DNA of 14,136 nucleotides. It comes from an uncultured Collinsella sp. (GTDB taxonomy: Bacteria; Actinomycetota; Coriobacteriia; Coriobacteriales; Coriobacteriaceae). The stretch's first letter is position 1, and each line of letters starts with the position of its first letter. A model generated the notes under the pieces. That model did no database searches, was not told the DNA's origin, and was given only the letters and a program-made list of their open reading frames with translations. Of this stretch, positions 1 to 8,008 are shown piece by piece. The translations under genes were made by a program, and so were the position numbers. The stretch spans positions 1 to 14,136 of the forward strand of contig CABSNH010000031.1 of the NCBI GenBank assembly GCA_902478985.1, in the 5' to 3' direction.

Positions 1-8
1 CATACGCT

Positions 9-31
9 TGAACGGTATTTACTACCGTTCA
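9..31. promoter_or_regulatory. Near-perfect palindrome, candidate operator
   Basis: The arms TGAACGGTA (9-17) and TACCGTTCA (23-31) are exact reverse complements around a 5-nt centre. No T-run follows on either strand, so an intrinsic terminator is unlikely, and a dimeric repressor or activator site fits better. It lies 9 bp from a consensus TTGACA hexamer at 41-46. On the minus strand, TTGTCA (47-42) followed 17 nt later by a weak TAGTAA would place the -10 inside the palindrome. That would fit repression of a gene lying to the left, outside the window. The regulator cannot be identified from sequence. Confidence 0.4.
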
Positions 32-40
32 CCGAATTCA

Positions 41-69
41 TTGACAAACGATTCGCCAGACAGTATGTA
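41..69 (+). promoter_or_regulatory. Possible plus-strand promoter (TTGACA, weak -10)
   Basis: There is a perfect -35 hexamer TTGACA at 41-46. A poor -10 candidate, TATGTA (64-69), lies 17 nt further on. If active rightward it would transcribe towards the uvrC 3' end, in antisense, because no credible plus-strand gene follows. The same hexamer can be read as a minus-strand -35 (TTGTCA), so the direction is unresolved. Confidence 0.25.
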
Positions 70-182
70 TCGACGAGGTGAGATATCAGTCTTCGTCAAC
101 CCGCAGGATAGCAGGGTTGTTCACCATGGCTAGTCAAACGTTTTAGCGTTAATAAAACCCGAAATCGACAGGTAATCGCCGC

Positions 183-212
183 GAAATAAATGATTGAAAA
201 TCGGCCAATCAT
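183..212 (-). terminator. Probable intrinsic terminator of ybaK-murJ-uvrC
   Basis: On the minus strand, 26 nt after the uvrC stop, ATGATTG and CAATCAT form a 7-bp hairpin with a 9-nt loop. It is followed immediately by the T-rich run TTATTTC. The stem is AT-rich and modest, but position and tail suit termination of the minus-strand operon. The rest of 1-237 shows no supportable gene. Confidence 0.5.
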
Positions 213-237
213 GTATATCAGTTGTTTAGAAGCACGT

Positions 238-2184
238 TTAGTTTTCGGAACGGCTGGCCGATGCCTGGGCGCGCTCGGCATTCCATGCAACAAGTGCCTC
301 GTGGACCGCTTTGGCGACATCGGCCGGAACGCCTCGAACTTCCGCAATCTCCTGCTCGCTTGCCGCGCGCAAACGCTTCATCGAGCCAAAATGGCGCATA
401 ATGGCACGTTTTCTAGTGGGTCCCACGCCCGGAACGTCGTCAAGCACCGAAACCGTCATAGCCTTATTGCGCAACTCGCGGTGGAACGTAATCGCAAATC
501 GGTGGGATTCATCGCGAACCTGCTTGATCAGATAAAGCGAAGCGGAGCCGGTCGGTAGCACGACGGGAGTCTCGTCCCACGGCACGAAAACTTCCTCATC
601 GGCCTTTGCCAAGCCACAAACTGGTATATCGAGGCCGAGCGCCTCAAGTTGCTTAATTGCAGCGGTCAACTGCGGCTTGCCGCCATCGACAACGAGCAAA
701 TCGGGGCGCGAGCCAAAGCGCTCGTCCGCCATGCGCTCGGGAGCATAGCGACGCCCCAGAACTTCGGACATCGATACGAAGTCGTTCGCCTCGTCCAATT
801 CGGCCTGAATTTTAAAGCGACGATACTGGCCCTTGTCGGCACGGCCGTTGGTAAATACCACCATCGAAGCGACGGTAAAGGTGCCGTGCAACGTCGAGAT
901 ATCGAAGCACTCGATGCGCAACGGCGGCGCAGGCAGCGCCAGCGCACTTTCGAGCTCCAGGAGCGCCTGATTGGTGCGATCGTCAGCATACCCCGTGCGC
1001 ATCATGTAGCGCATGAGGGCATGGCGCGCATTTTTGGAAGCCATATCGAGCAGGCGGTGCTTTTCGCCGCGCTGCGGCCTATGGAGATGGCAAGAGCGTT
1101 CGCGCTTGCCCGCAAGCCACTCCCCCAACGCTTCAGCATCCTCAAGCTCGACAGAGAGATTGATCTCGGCTGGAATATCGGCCGTCTCGTCGTAATAGCG
1201 CTTAAGAAAGCCCGATTGAAGCTCTTCCTCGTCGACATCCAGGCCTTTATCGAGGATGAACTCACAAGTTCGAACCGTTCGGCCCTCGCGAACGACAAAG
1301 ACACAGGCGGCAGAGATAGTCTCTTCGCGATAGAAGCCGATGACGTCGATATCGACGCTCGATGGAAAAACGACCTGTTGGCGATCGTCCAGGCCCCTAA
1401 TGACTTCCAGACGACGCTTGACGCGCGCCGCACGTTCAAAATCGAGCGTCTCGGCTGCCTCCGTCATCTCGGACGTGAGCTCGTCGACGACATCCTTGCG
1501 ATGGCCCGACAAGAAACGTTCGACACGCTTGACGTTCTTGGCATAGTCGGCAGGCGAAATCGCGCCGACGCATGCGCCCGGCCCGCGCCCGACATGGTAG
1601 TCAAAGCAGGGGCGCCCGTTTTGCGCGCAAATCATATTGACGATGTCTTCTTCGCCCTTATGAGATTCGACGATGCGGCGGCAGCGGCGCCATTCCGCAC
1701 AGGATGCCGAACAAATAGGAATAACCTTGCGTAGCGTATCGATGGTCTCACGCGCCGCGCGGCTATCGGTATAGGGGCCAAAATAGCGCGTTCCCGGTTT
1801 ATGACGCTCTCGCGTGTATTTAATAGCCGGAAACAAGTCGCTCTTGGTAATGGCGATAAAGGGATAGCTTTTATCGTCTTTGAGATCGACGTTAAAGTAC
1901 GGATGGTACTGGCCAATCAGATTGCGCTCGAGCACCAATGCCTCGTGCTCGGTCTCCACCACGATATAGTCGAAGCTCGCCACCAGCTGCATCATGAGCG
2001 GGATCTTTTGACGCTCGTCCTGCAGCGTCACGTATTGACGCATACGGGCACGCAGGTTTTTTGCCTTGCCCACATAGATGACATCGCCCTTGGCATCTTT
2101 CCAAAGGTAGCAGCCGGGTTGCGTGGGAACGCGCGAAACCTGCTCGGCAAGTGTTGGAATGTTGTCGTGACCTGCCACGCGCAC
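238..2184 (-). CDS. uvrC: Excinuclease ABC subunit UvrC
   Basis: UvrC is the nuclease of nucleotide excision repair and makes both incisions flanking a UvrA/UvrB-marked lesion. The 648-residue product has the usual length and domain order. The N-terminal GIY-YIG nuclease has GCY at 24-26, YVG at 37-39 and the probable metal-binding Glu at E86 in the LERNLI segment. A cysteine-containing region follows (158-205). The UVR motif that contacts UvrB lies around 232-265. The RNase H-like nuclease has FDIS at 427-430 and VVDGG at 498-502, and tandem helix-hairpin-helix motifs lie at about 582-632. The start is GTG at 2184, directly abutting the murJ TAG with no clear Shine-Dalgarno, so translational coupling is likely. 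A second in-frame GTG two codons later is an alternative start. It is the last gene of ybaK-murJ-uvrC. One oddity is that a cysteine conserved in other UvrCs (GRC) is Gly201 here, with extra cysteines nearby. Confidence 0.97.
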   Translation of the reverse strand: MRVAGHDNIPTLAEQVSRVPTQPGCYLWKDAKGDVIYVGKAKNLRARMRQYVTLQDERQKIPLMMQLVASFDYIVVETEHEALVLERNLIGQYHPYFNVDLKDDKSYPFIAITKSDLFPAIKYTRERHKPGTRYFGPYTDSRAARETIDTLRKVIPICSASCAEWRRCRRIVESHKGEEDIVNMICAQNGRPCFDYHVGRGPGACVGAISPADYAKNVKRVERFLSGHRKDVVDELTSEMTEAAETLDFERAARVKRRLEVIRGLDDRQQVVFPSSVDIDVIGFYREETISAACVFVVREGRTVRTCEFILDKGLDVDEEELQSGFLKRYYDETADIPAEINLSVELEDAEALGEWLAGKRERSCHLHRPQRGEKHRLLDMASKNARHALMRYMMRTGYADDRTNQALLELESALALPAPPLRIECFDISTLHGTFTVASMVVFTNGRADKGQYRRFKIQAELDEANDFVSMSEVLGRRYAPERMADERFGSRPDLLVVDGGKPQLTAAIKQLEALGLDIPVCGLAKADEEVFVPWDETPVVLPTGSASLYLIKQVRDESHRFAITFHRELRNKAMTVSVLDDVPGVGPTRKRAIMRHFGSMKRLRAASEQEIAEVRGVPADVAKAVHEALVAWNAERAQASASRSEN

Positions 2185-4431
2185 CTACTTGCGACGAAGC
2201 AGCGCCGAGACCTCGGGCATCTTAAAGACGAAGGCAAGACCAAAAGTTACAGCGAGCGAGACGACGCCTGCAACACAAACGTAGCCCAGGGTAATGAGGA
2301 TCGAGCTGCCAAGCATTCCGACAAAGTGCTCAAGTGCCCACATGACGCCGGCGCCCGCGGCAGCGCCCAAGCCACCGAACAGTAGGCCGAAGAAGCCGCC
2401 GTGCAGGATAGACTTGACCTGAAGGCCATGCAGACGACGGCGCAGCCACCACAGTGAGCATCCGACCAAGACCACGTAGTCAACGACGTACGAAAGCGCA
2501 ATTGCCGGCATACCGTAGCCCAGCACCACGCCAAACAGCAGCACCGAACCGGCCTGACCGATAGCGGAGTACAAGCAATAGCGGCTATAAGGTTTCATAT
2601 CGAGCAGGGCCGAGAAGCTCTTCTGCATGAGCACGACCACGCCGTAGAGCGGCAGGGAAAGTGCCAGATAGATAAGGAACTCCGACACCAGCGCCACACC
2701 GGATTCATCGAACTTGCCGGCGCAGTAGATCATGTTGAGTGGACGGGCGAAGACGATCAGATACATGGCAAACGGAATCAGGAAGAAGAGCATCTGGGCG
2801 ACACCGCGCGAAATGCCCGTGCGGACGCTGTCGTAATCCTTCTCCTGCGCATCGTGTGAGAGTTCGGTATAGAGTGCCGTCGAAAGCGAGGCAGCGATCA
2901 GCGCATAGGGCAGCGTATACCACAGGCGCGCATATGCGATGACGGAAGGGCCGGTCTCGGGCTGCACCACCAGCGCGGCGGCATTGGTAATGGAAGTCGA
3001 GACAAACATGCACACCGTGGCGAGCAGCGTCGGGATACCAAGCGCAATCGTCTGTCGCAGCGCGGGGTCCTTAAAGTCGATATGGATATGAGGATGCACG
3101 CCATGCTTGCCAAGCGCGGGAATCTGACACGCCATCTGAACAAAGACGCCAAGGGTCGTTCCCAGCGAAATCAAGATAACGCCAGCATGCTCGCCGAACT
3201 GCGCGGAGACGGAATAGAACCCCATAAAGCTGGCGATAACGATCACGTTATTCAAAACGGGGGCAAACGTCGACCAAAAGTAATCGCGATGTGCGTTGAG
3301 AACGCCCGAGAACACTGAGCCCAGACCATAAAACAATATCTGGATGCCAAAGAAACGGAACATGAATGCGGCGGTATCCATGCTCCCGCCGTCACCCGAA
3401 AGGAACGATTGCGTCCAAATAAAGCCCGGAGCGAACACAGTGCCCAAGACCGAAATGCCGCCCAGCAGCAAGAGCAGGATGCCAAGCAGGTTGCCCACAT
3501 ATTCATTTGAGGCTTCGCACCCCTGCTCGCGGCGAACGCCCATGTACACCGGCAAAAAGGCGGTAACCAACATACCGCCCATCACGAGCTCGTAGAGCAT
3601 GTTGGGCAGGTTGTTGGCGACCTGATAGGAAGACGAGAGCAGCGACATACCGATAGCGGCAGCCATAGCCCAAGTGCGGATAAAACCGGTGACACGCGAC
3701 ACAATGGTCAGCACGGTCATAAGGCCGGCAGACCGACCCACCGTGGAGTAGTCGGACGAGCCCATATCGTCCACGTCGTCCTGAGATTCCATGCGAGACT
3801 CGGACTGCGGCTCAATCTCATCCTCAGAGGAAAGAGGGCCATCCGCCGCAAAGGGATCATCGGCTGAGATCGCATTGTCGCCAGACGCGGCATAATCCCC
3901 AAACACCGTATCGACTTCCTGCATGGCAGCACCTCGACCAGAAAACGACAAGGGATCCCAATCGTCATCGTCGTCGACCGTCACGCCTTCGACGAGATCA
4001 ACTGAACCGAGCGGTGACCATTCATCATCAGAAAGCAACAGTTCGCCGTCATCGGGAGCATCCTGCGTTGCAAGGCTAACGGCGGCCGCGCCCTGATGCG
4101 AACTTTTCCCTTGTGCGGCCATCAAAAACACCGCAGTCTCATCGGGACGCGGGGCATGAGGCGTATTCGAAGTGCTGGACGTCCGATCCACGCCTGTACG
4201 AGCAGCGGCCAAAAACACTGCCGTCTCGTCGGGTCGAGTCGAGAAAAGGGACGAACGAGAAGGCACCGGACCGGCACCGGCGGCACGCAAATACACCGCT
4301 GTCTCACCCGGATCGGCGGCAGCCGACCAGGCTTCACGAATCTCATGTTCGACCAAAGCCAGCTCAGGCGAAGACGCCGAGGGGGTCGGCCCCTTTGCAA
4401 AATGAGCCCCGCGCTTTGATTCTTGCGGCAT
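2185..4431 (-). CDS. murJ: Lipid II flippase MurJ (MviN) with long N-terminal cytoplasmic tail
   Basis: MurJ flips the lipid-linked peptidoglycan precursor lipid II across the cytoplasmic membrane (MOP exporter superfamily). The product is 748 residues. About 232-748 is the polytopic flippase core, with the TM1 signature SRVTGFIR (R246, R252) and the actinobacterial-type LPNMLYELVMGG segment (275-286). The E. coli arginines in that segment are absent here, as I recall for other actinobacterial MurJ proteins. Residues 1-231 are a low-complexity, acidic, probably disordered extension. It has three P(G/D)ETAV(Y/F)LxAA repeats (about 41-51, 66-77, 95-106) and two DD(E/D)W(S/D)PL repeats (135-141, 155-161). 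The ATG at 4431 has a good Shine-Dalgarno (AGAGAGGA) inside the end of ybaK, so the extension appears to be translated. Mycobacterial MviN instead has a C-terminal pseudokinase extension. The tail may be a regulatory docking platform, which is inference. Confidence 0.95.
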   Translation of the reverse strand: MPQESKRGAHFAKGPTPSASSPELALVEHEIREAWSAAADPGETAVYLRAAGAGPVPSRSSLFSTRPDETAVFLAAARTGVDRTSSTSNTPHAPRPDETAVFLMAAQGKSSHQGAAAVSLATQDAPDDGELLLSDDEWSPLGSVDLVEGVTVDDDDDWDPLSFSGRGAAMQEVDTVFGDYAASGDNAISADDPFAADGPLSSEDEIEPQSESRMESQDDVDDMGSSDYSTVGRSAGLMTVLTIVSRVTGFIRTWAMAAAIGMSLLSSSYQVANNLPNMLYELVMGGMLVTAFLPVYMGVRREQGCEASNEYVGNLLGILLLLLGGISVLGTVFAPGFIWTQSFLSGDGGSMDTAAFMFRFFGIQILFYGLGSVFSGVLNAHRDYFWSTFAPVLNNVIVIASFMGFYSVSAQFGEHAGVILISLGTTLGVFVQMACQIPALGKHGVHPHIHIDFKDPALRQTIALGIPTLLATVCMFVSTSITNAAALVVQPETGPSVIAYARLWYTLPYALIAASLSTALYTELSHDAQEKDYDSVRTGISRGVAQMLFFLIPFAMYLIVFARPLNMIYCAGKFDESGVALVSEFLIYLALSLPLYGVVVLMQKSFSALLDMKPYSRYCLYSAIGQAGSVLLFGVVLGYGMPAIALSYVVDYVVLVGCSLWWLRRRLHGLQVKSILHGGFFGLLFGGLGAAAGAGVMWALEHFVGMLGSSILITLGYVCVAGVVSLAVTFGLAFVFKMPEVSALLRRK
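4201..4236 (-). repeat. ETAVF motif, copy 2 of 3 (with 4279-4311 and 4114-4149)
   Basis: This segment encodes RPDETAVFLAAA, MurJ residues 66-77. Copy 1 (4279-4311) encodes PGETAVYLRAA and copy 3 (4114-4149) encodes RPDETAVFLMAA. The threonines T44, T70 and T99 are 26 and 29 residues apart, separated by Ser/Thr/Pro-rich linkers. Copies 2 and 3 are also similar in DNA, which suggests internal duplication. The core T-x-V-(F/Y) matches the FHA-binding phosphothreonine motif of GarA/OdhI. Confidence 0.8.
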
Positions 4432-4434
4432 CGC

Positions 4435-4935
4435 TCAGTCCTCTCTCGTAATCGGGGCGACCGTGGCCCCGCAAAATGCAACTAAGTCGTCGGGTGCAAC
4501 CTCAAGCTGGTAGCCGCGCTTGCCTCCCGAGATAAAAATGGTATCCCAAAGGACACATGTCTCATCAATCAGTGTCCGATAACGCCTTTTCATACCGACA
4601 GGACTACAGCCACCGCGCACATAGCCAGTCGCGGCAAGCAAATCCTTCACGTGCATCATGGCGAGAGATTTCTCCCCTGCGGCGCGCGCGGCAGCTTTCA
4701 GGTCAAGTTCGTCGGCAACGGGAATGCAGCACACAACGTGATCGTTTGACGGCGTGACACAGACCAGAGTTTTGAATCCCTGGCCGGGCTCCTCACCAAG
4801 CTGTTCAGAAATCGCAACGCCAAGGCCCACTGACTCATCGCCACCGTCTTCGTACGTATGGAGAACATAGGGGATGCCGGCGCTTTCCAGCTCACGCATG
4901 GCGTTGGTCTTTGGCGTCTTCGCGGCCTTTGGCAT
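4435..4935 (-). CDS. ybaK: YbaK/EbsC-family Cys-tRNA(Pro) deacylase
   Basis: This is a trans-editing factor that hydrolyses cysteine mischarged onto tRNA(Pro) by prolyl-tRNA synthetase, acting in the cytosol. The 166-residue product is a single YbaK/aminoacyl-tRNA-deacylase domain of normal length. Visible hallmarks are the catalytic-type lysine K55 in GFKTLV, the GGCSPVGMK loop (108-116) characteristic of the YbaK subfamily, and SGGKRGYQLEVAP near the C-terminus. The chosen ATG at 4935 has AAAGGAA about 6 nt upstream. A second ATG at 4940 is out of frame. The stop lies 3 nt before the murJ start, so the two are almost certainly co-transcribed. Exact substrate specificity within the INS superfamily cannot be proved from sequence. 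No functional link to murJ or uvrC is evident. Confidence 0.92.
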   Translation of the reverse strand: MPKAAKTPKTNAMRELESAGIPYVLHTYEDGGDESVGLGVAISEQLGEEPGQGFKTLVCVTPSNDHVVCCIPVADELDLKAAARAAGEKSLAMMHVKDLLAATGYVRGGCSPVGMKRRYRTLIDETCVLWDTIFISGGKRGYQLEVAPDDLVAFCGATVAPITRED

Positions 4936-5004
4936 GGCATTTCCTTTCCCTCATATACGAACGCAATTTTAAGTATATGTCCATTTGCGCGGCATACGCC
5001 ATCT

Positions 5005-5048
5005 CGACAAAGAGAGCGCCACCGAATCGCAAGGAACCGGCGGCGCTC
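5005..5048 (-). terminator. Intrinsic terminator of uvrA
   Basis: On the minus strand, downstream of the uvrA stop, GAGCGCCGCCG (5048-5038) pairs with CGGTGGCGCTC (5024-5014). This gives an 11-bp stem with one G-U pair and a 13-nt loop. It is followed by the short T-rich stretch TCTTTG. The strong GC stem with a short U-tail suggests at least partial termination before ybaK. The remaining part of 4936-5070 should hold the ybaK promoter. A TATACT hexamer near 4972-4977 is a possible -10, but I see no convincing -35. Confidence 0.6.
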
Positions 5049-5070
5049 ATGTTTCAAAAACACCTATGTA

Positions 5071-7947
5071 TTAGGCATCAAGTTGTGCTTGACGCTCCTT
5101 ATCGCGTTTGAGCAACGGCGCCAAGAACTTGCCGGTATAGCTCTGCGGGCACGCCGCAACCTGCTCTGGCGTACCCGAAACCACGACAGTTCCGCCACCG
5201 TTGCCACCCTCGGGACCCATATCGATCAGGCGGTCGGCGACCTTGATGACATCGAGGTTGTGCTCGATCACCAGCACCGTATTGCCCGCATCGACTAGAC
5301 GCTGCAACACGTCGAGCAGCTGGCGAACATCCTCAAAATGAAGGCCGGTCGTTGGCTCGTCCAAAATGTAGAACGTCTTGCCTGTCTGACGGCGATGAAG
5401 CTCCTTGGCGAGCTTTACGCGCTGCGCCTCACCACCCGAGAGCGTCGTGGCGGGCTGGCCCAAGCTCACATAACCTAGGCCGACGTCATACAGGGTTTGA
5501 AGCTTTCGCTTGATCTGCGGAATATTCCCAAAGAAAGCCAGTGCCTCGGCCACGCTCATGTCAAGTACGTCCGAGATAGTCTTGCCACGATAGGTAACCT
5601 CGAGCGTCTCGCGGTTATAGCGCTTGCCGCCACAAGCCTCGCAGGGAACATAAATATCGGGAAGAAAGTGCATCTCAATCTTGATCTGGCCGTCGCCCTT
5701 GCACGCCTCGCAGCGTCCGCCGCTCACATTAAAGGAGAAGCGTCCCGGCGAGTAGCCACGCGCCTTCGACTCCGGCGTGCTCGCAAAAAGCGCACGCAGG
5801 TCGTCCCACAAACCAATATAGGTAGCGGGATTCGACCGCGGCGTACGGCCGATTGGCGACTGATCAATATCGATCACCTTATCGATGCCCTCGATACCGT
5901 CGATTTTTTTGAACGGGCCCACGGGACGCGTAGAGCGATGGATAGCGTTGGTGAGGGCAGGCGCAATCGTATCGGTGACCAAGGAACTCTTTCCCGATCC
6001 CGATACGCCGGTTACGACGGTAAGCGTGCCAAACTCAATCTTGGCGGTAACGTTTTTGAGGTTGTTGGCACATGCTCCCGTAATCTTAAGACAGCCACGT
6101 CCGGGGTTGCGGCGTTCATTGGGAACTCGAATCATTCGCTTGCCGGTCAGATAGGCACCCGTCATTGATTCGGGGCACGCCATGATGTCAGCGGGCGTTC
6201 CCGCGGCGACCACGTGCCCGCCGTTGACGCCCGCGCCTGGCCCCATATCGATCACATAGTCGGCAGCGCGAATCGTGTCCTCATCATGTTCAACGACGAT
6301 AACGGTGTTGCCGATATCGCGCAGGCGCTCGAGTGTCTTAATCAGCCGCTCGTTGTCGCGCTGGTGAAGACCAATCGAAGGCTCATCCAGAATATAGAGA
6401 ACGCCCATGAGGCCCGCACCGATCTGCGTAGCCAGGCGAATGCGCTGCGCCTCACCGCCGGAAAGCGTCGCCGAAGCACGATCGAGCGTCAGATAATCAA
6501 GGCCGACATCAACCAGAAAACGCAAGCGTTCCAGGATTTCCTTGACGATACGACCGCCGATGAATTGTTGACGCTCGGTGAGCTCAAGGTCCTCAAAAAA
6601 CTCGAGCGACTCGCGGCACGACAGGCAGCAAATCTCATAAATGGACTTGCCGCCCACGGTGACGGCGAGCATCTCGGGGCGCAGGCGAGCACCATGGCAG
6701 CTCGAACACGGCTCCTCGCGAATGTACTTCTCCAGGCGCGCCTTAGTGTTCTCGTTGGTCGTCTCGGTATAGCGCTCGTACAGGATATTGCGCACGCCCG
6801 AAAACTTGGTGTCCCACTGGCTGCGACGACCGTCGAGCTTTTGATAGTCCACCGAAATCTTCTTGTCGCCCATGCCATCCAAAAATGCACGGCGCACTCG
6901 CGGAGGTAGGTCTTCCCACGGTGTATCCGCGCTCACCTTAAAGTGCTTACAGACCGCGGCGAAGATCTGGGGATAGTAGTTCGAATTGCCGAACAGGCTT
7001 CCAAAGACCCCATCGGCAATCGACTTCGACGGGTCCTCAATCAGCGCCTCGGCATCGACTGTTTTCTTAAAGCCCAGACCATCGCACTCGGGACACGCAC
7101 CATAGGGCGCGTTGAACGAAAAGTCGCGGGGTTGTAGGTCGTCGATGGAATGCCCGTGCTCCGGGCACGCCAGTGCCAGCGAATACTCCAGCAGCTCGCC
7201 CTCGGTTCCCTCGGGAGCGTCGCGGTCGGGCAGCATGTACACGTTCACGTTACCGTGCGCCAGTGCCGTCGCCTGCTCAACAGACTCGGCAATACGGCCC
7301 AGAGAGTTTTCCCGAATCACGATGCGGTCGACTACGACCTCGATATCGTGCTTGAACTTTTTGTCCAGATCGATGGGGTCGTCGAGCGAGCGTACTTCGC
7401 CGTCGACACGCACGCGGCTAAAGCCCTCAGCCCGAAGATCCTCGAACAATTTTGCGTACTCGCCTTTGCGCCCGCGCACCACCGGTGCCAGCACAAACGC
7501 ACGACGACCTTCTCCCGCTGCCAGGACCTTATCGGCGACCTGGTCGGTGGTCTGGCGCTCGATAACGCGACCGCACTCGGGACAGTGCGGCGTGCCCACG
7601 CGTGCAAAAAGCAAGCGAAGGTAGTCATAAATCTCAGTTACAGTACCCACCGTCGAGCGCGGATTCTTGGACGTCGTCTTCTGATCGATCGAGACGGCCG
7701 GCGAAAGGCCGTCGATCGAGTCCAGATCGGGCTTGTCCATCTGGCCTAAAAACTGGCGCGCATAACTCGACAGGCTCTCCACGTAGCGGCGCTGACCCTC
7801 GGCATAGATCGTGTCAAACGCCAGCGAGCTCTTGCCCGAGCCCGAAAGACCGGTAATGACCACGAGCTCGTCGCGCGGAATGGAAACATCGACATTGCGC
7901 AGGTTGTGTTCGCGCGCACCACGGATAACGATAGAAGAATCAGACAT
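5071..7947 (-). CDS. uvrA: Excinuclease ABC subunit UvrA
   Basis: UvrA is the DNA-damage-sensing ATPase of nucleotide excision repair. It dimerises, scans DNA with UvrB, and loads UvrB at lesions. The 958-residue product is full length and has two ABC ATPase modules. Module I has Walker A GLSGSGKS at 33-40, signature LSGGEAQR at 495-502 and Walker B YILDEP. Module II has Walker A GVSGSGKS at 647-654, signature at 836-843 and YILDEP at 860-865. Zinc-module cysteines are visible as C122/C125, C261 with C285/C288, C414/C417, and C746/C749 with C769/C772. I chose the ATG at 7947 because AAGGAG precedes it by about 6 nt and MSDSSIVIRGAREHNL matches the family N-terminus. An in-frame start 22 codons upstream lacks support and would begin inside the LexA-like box. 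It is divergent from the LTA-synthase gene, and a candidate SOS operator lies upstream. Confidence 0.98.
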   Translation of the reverse strand: MSDSSIVIRGAREHNLRNVDVSIPRDELVVITGLSGSGKSSLAFDTIYAEGQRRYVESLSSYARQFLGQMDKPDLDSIDGLSPAVSIDQKTTSKNPRSTVGTVTEIYDYLRLLFARVGTPHCPECGRVIERQTTDQVADKVLAAGEGRRAFVLAPVVRGRKGEYAKLFEDLRAEGFSRVRVDGEVRSLDDPIDLDKKFKHDIEVVVDRIVIRENSLGRIAESVEQATALAHGNVNVYMLPDRDAPEGTEGELLEYSLALACPEHGHSIDDLQPRDFSFNAPYGACPECDGLGFKKTVDAEALIEDPSKSIADGVFGSLFGNSNYYPQIFAAVCKHFKVSADTPWEDLPPRVRRAFLDGMGDKKISVDYQKLDGRRSQWDTKFSGVRNILYERYTETTNENTKARLEKYIREEPCSSCHGARLRPEMLAVTVGGKSIYEICCLSCRESLEFFEDLELTERQQFIGGRIVKEILERLRFLVDVGLDYLTLDRASATLSGGEAQRIRLATQIGAGLMGVLYILDEPSIGLHQRDNERLIKTLERLRDIGNTVIVVEHDEDTIRAADYVIDMGPGAGVNGGHVVAAGTPADIMACPESMTGAYLTGKRMIRVPNERRNPGRGCLKITGACANNLKNVTAKIEFGTLTVVTGVSGSGKSSLVTDTIAPALTNAIHRSTRPVGPFKKIDGIEGIDKVIDIDQSPIGRTPRSNPATYIGLWDDLRALFASTPESKARGYSPGRFSFNVSGGRCEACKGDGQIKIEMHFLPDIYVPCEACGGKRYNRETLEVTYRGKTISDVLDMSVAEALAFFGNIPQIKRKLQTLYDVGLGYVSLGQPATTLSGGEAQRVKLAKELHRRQTGKTFYILDEPTTGLHFEDVRQLLDVLQRLVDAGNTVLVIEHNLDVIKVADRLIDMGPEGGNGGGTVVVSGTPEQVAACPQSYTGKFLAPLLKRDKERQAQLDA

Positions 7948-8008
7948 GGAAGCTCCTTGCCTCCTATAACCCCAAATCACACTGTCGATGAGTTTAACGC
8001 ACTCAACG

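Noticed and set aside
86..127. A 13-codon minus-strand ORF (MVNNPAILRVDED) downstream of uvrC
   Set aside because: It has no Shine-Dalgarno, an immediate in-frame upstream stop and no family resemblance. It could be chance or a leader-like peptide, but cannot be supported.
649..1734. A 361-codon open frame on the plus strand, opposite uvrC
   Set aside because: It is antisense to highly conserved uvrC codons, has no ribosome binding site and no recognisable domain. Long antisense frames are expected in GC-rich genes with strong third-position bias.
6214..6909. A 231-codon plus-strand open frame opposite uvrA
   Set aside because: It is a shadow of conserved UvrA coding sequence, with no independent evidence of translation.
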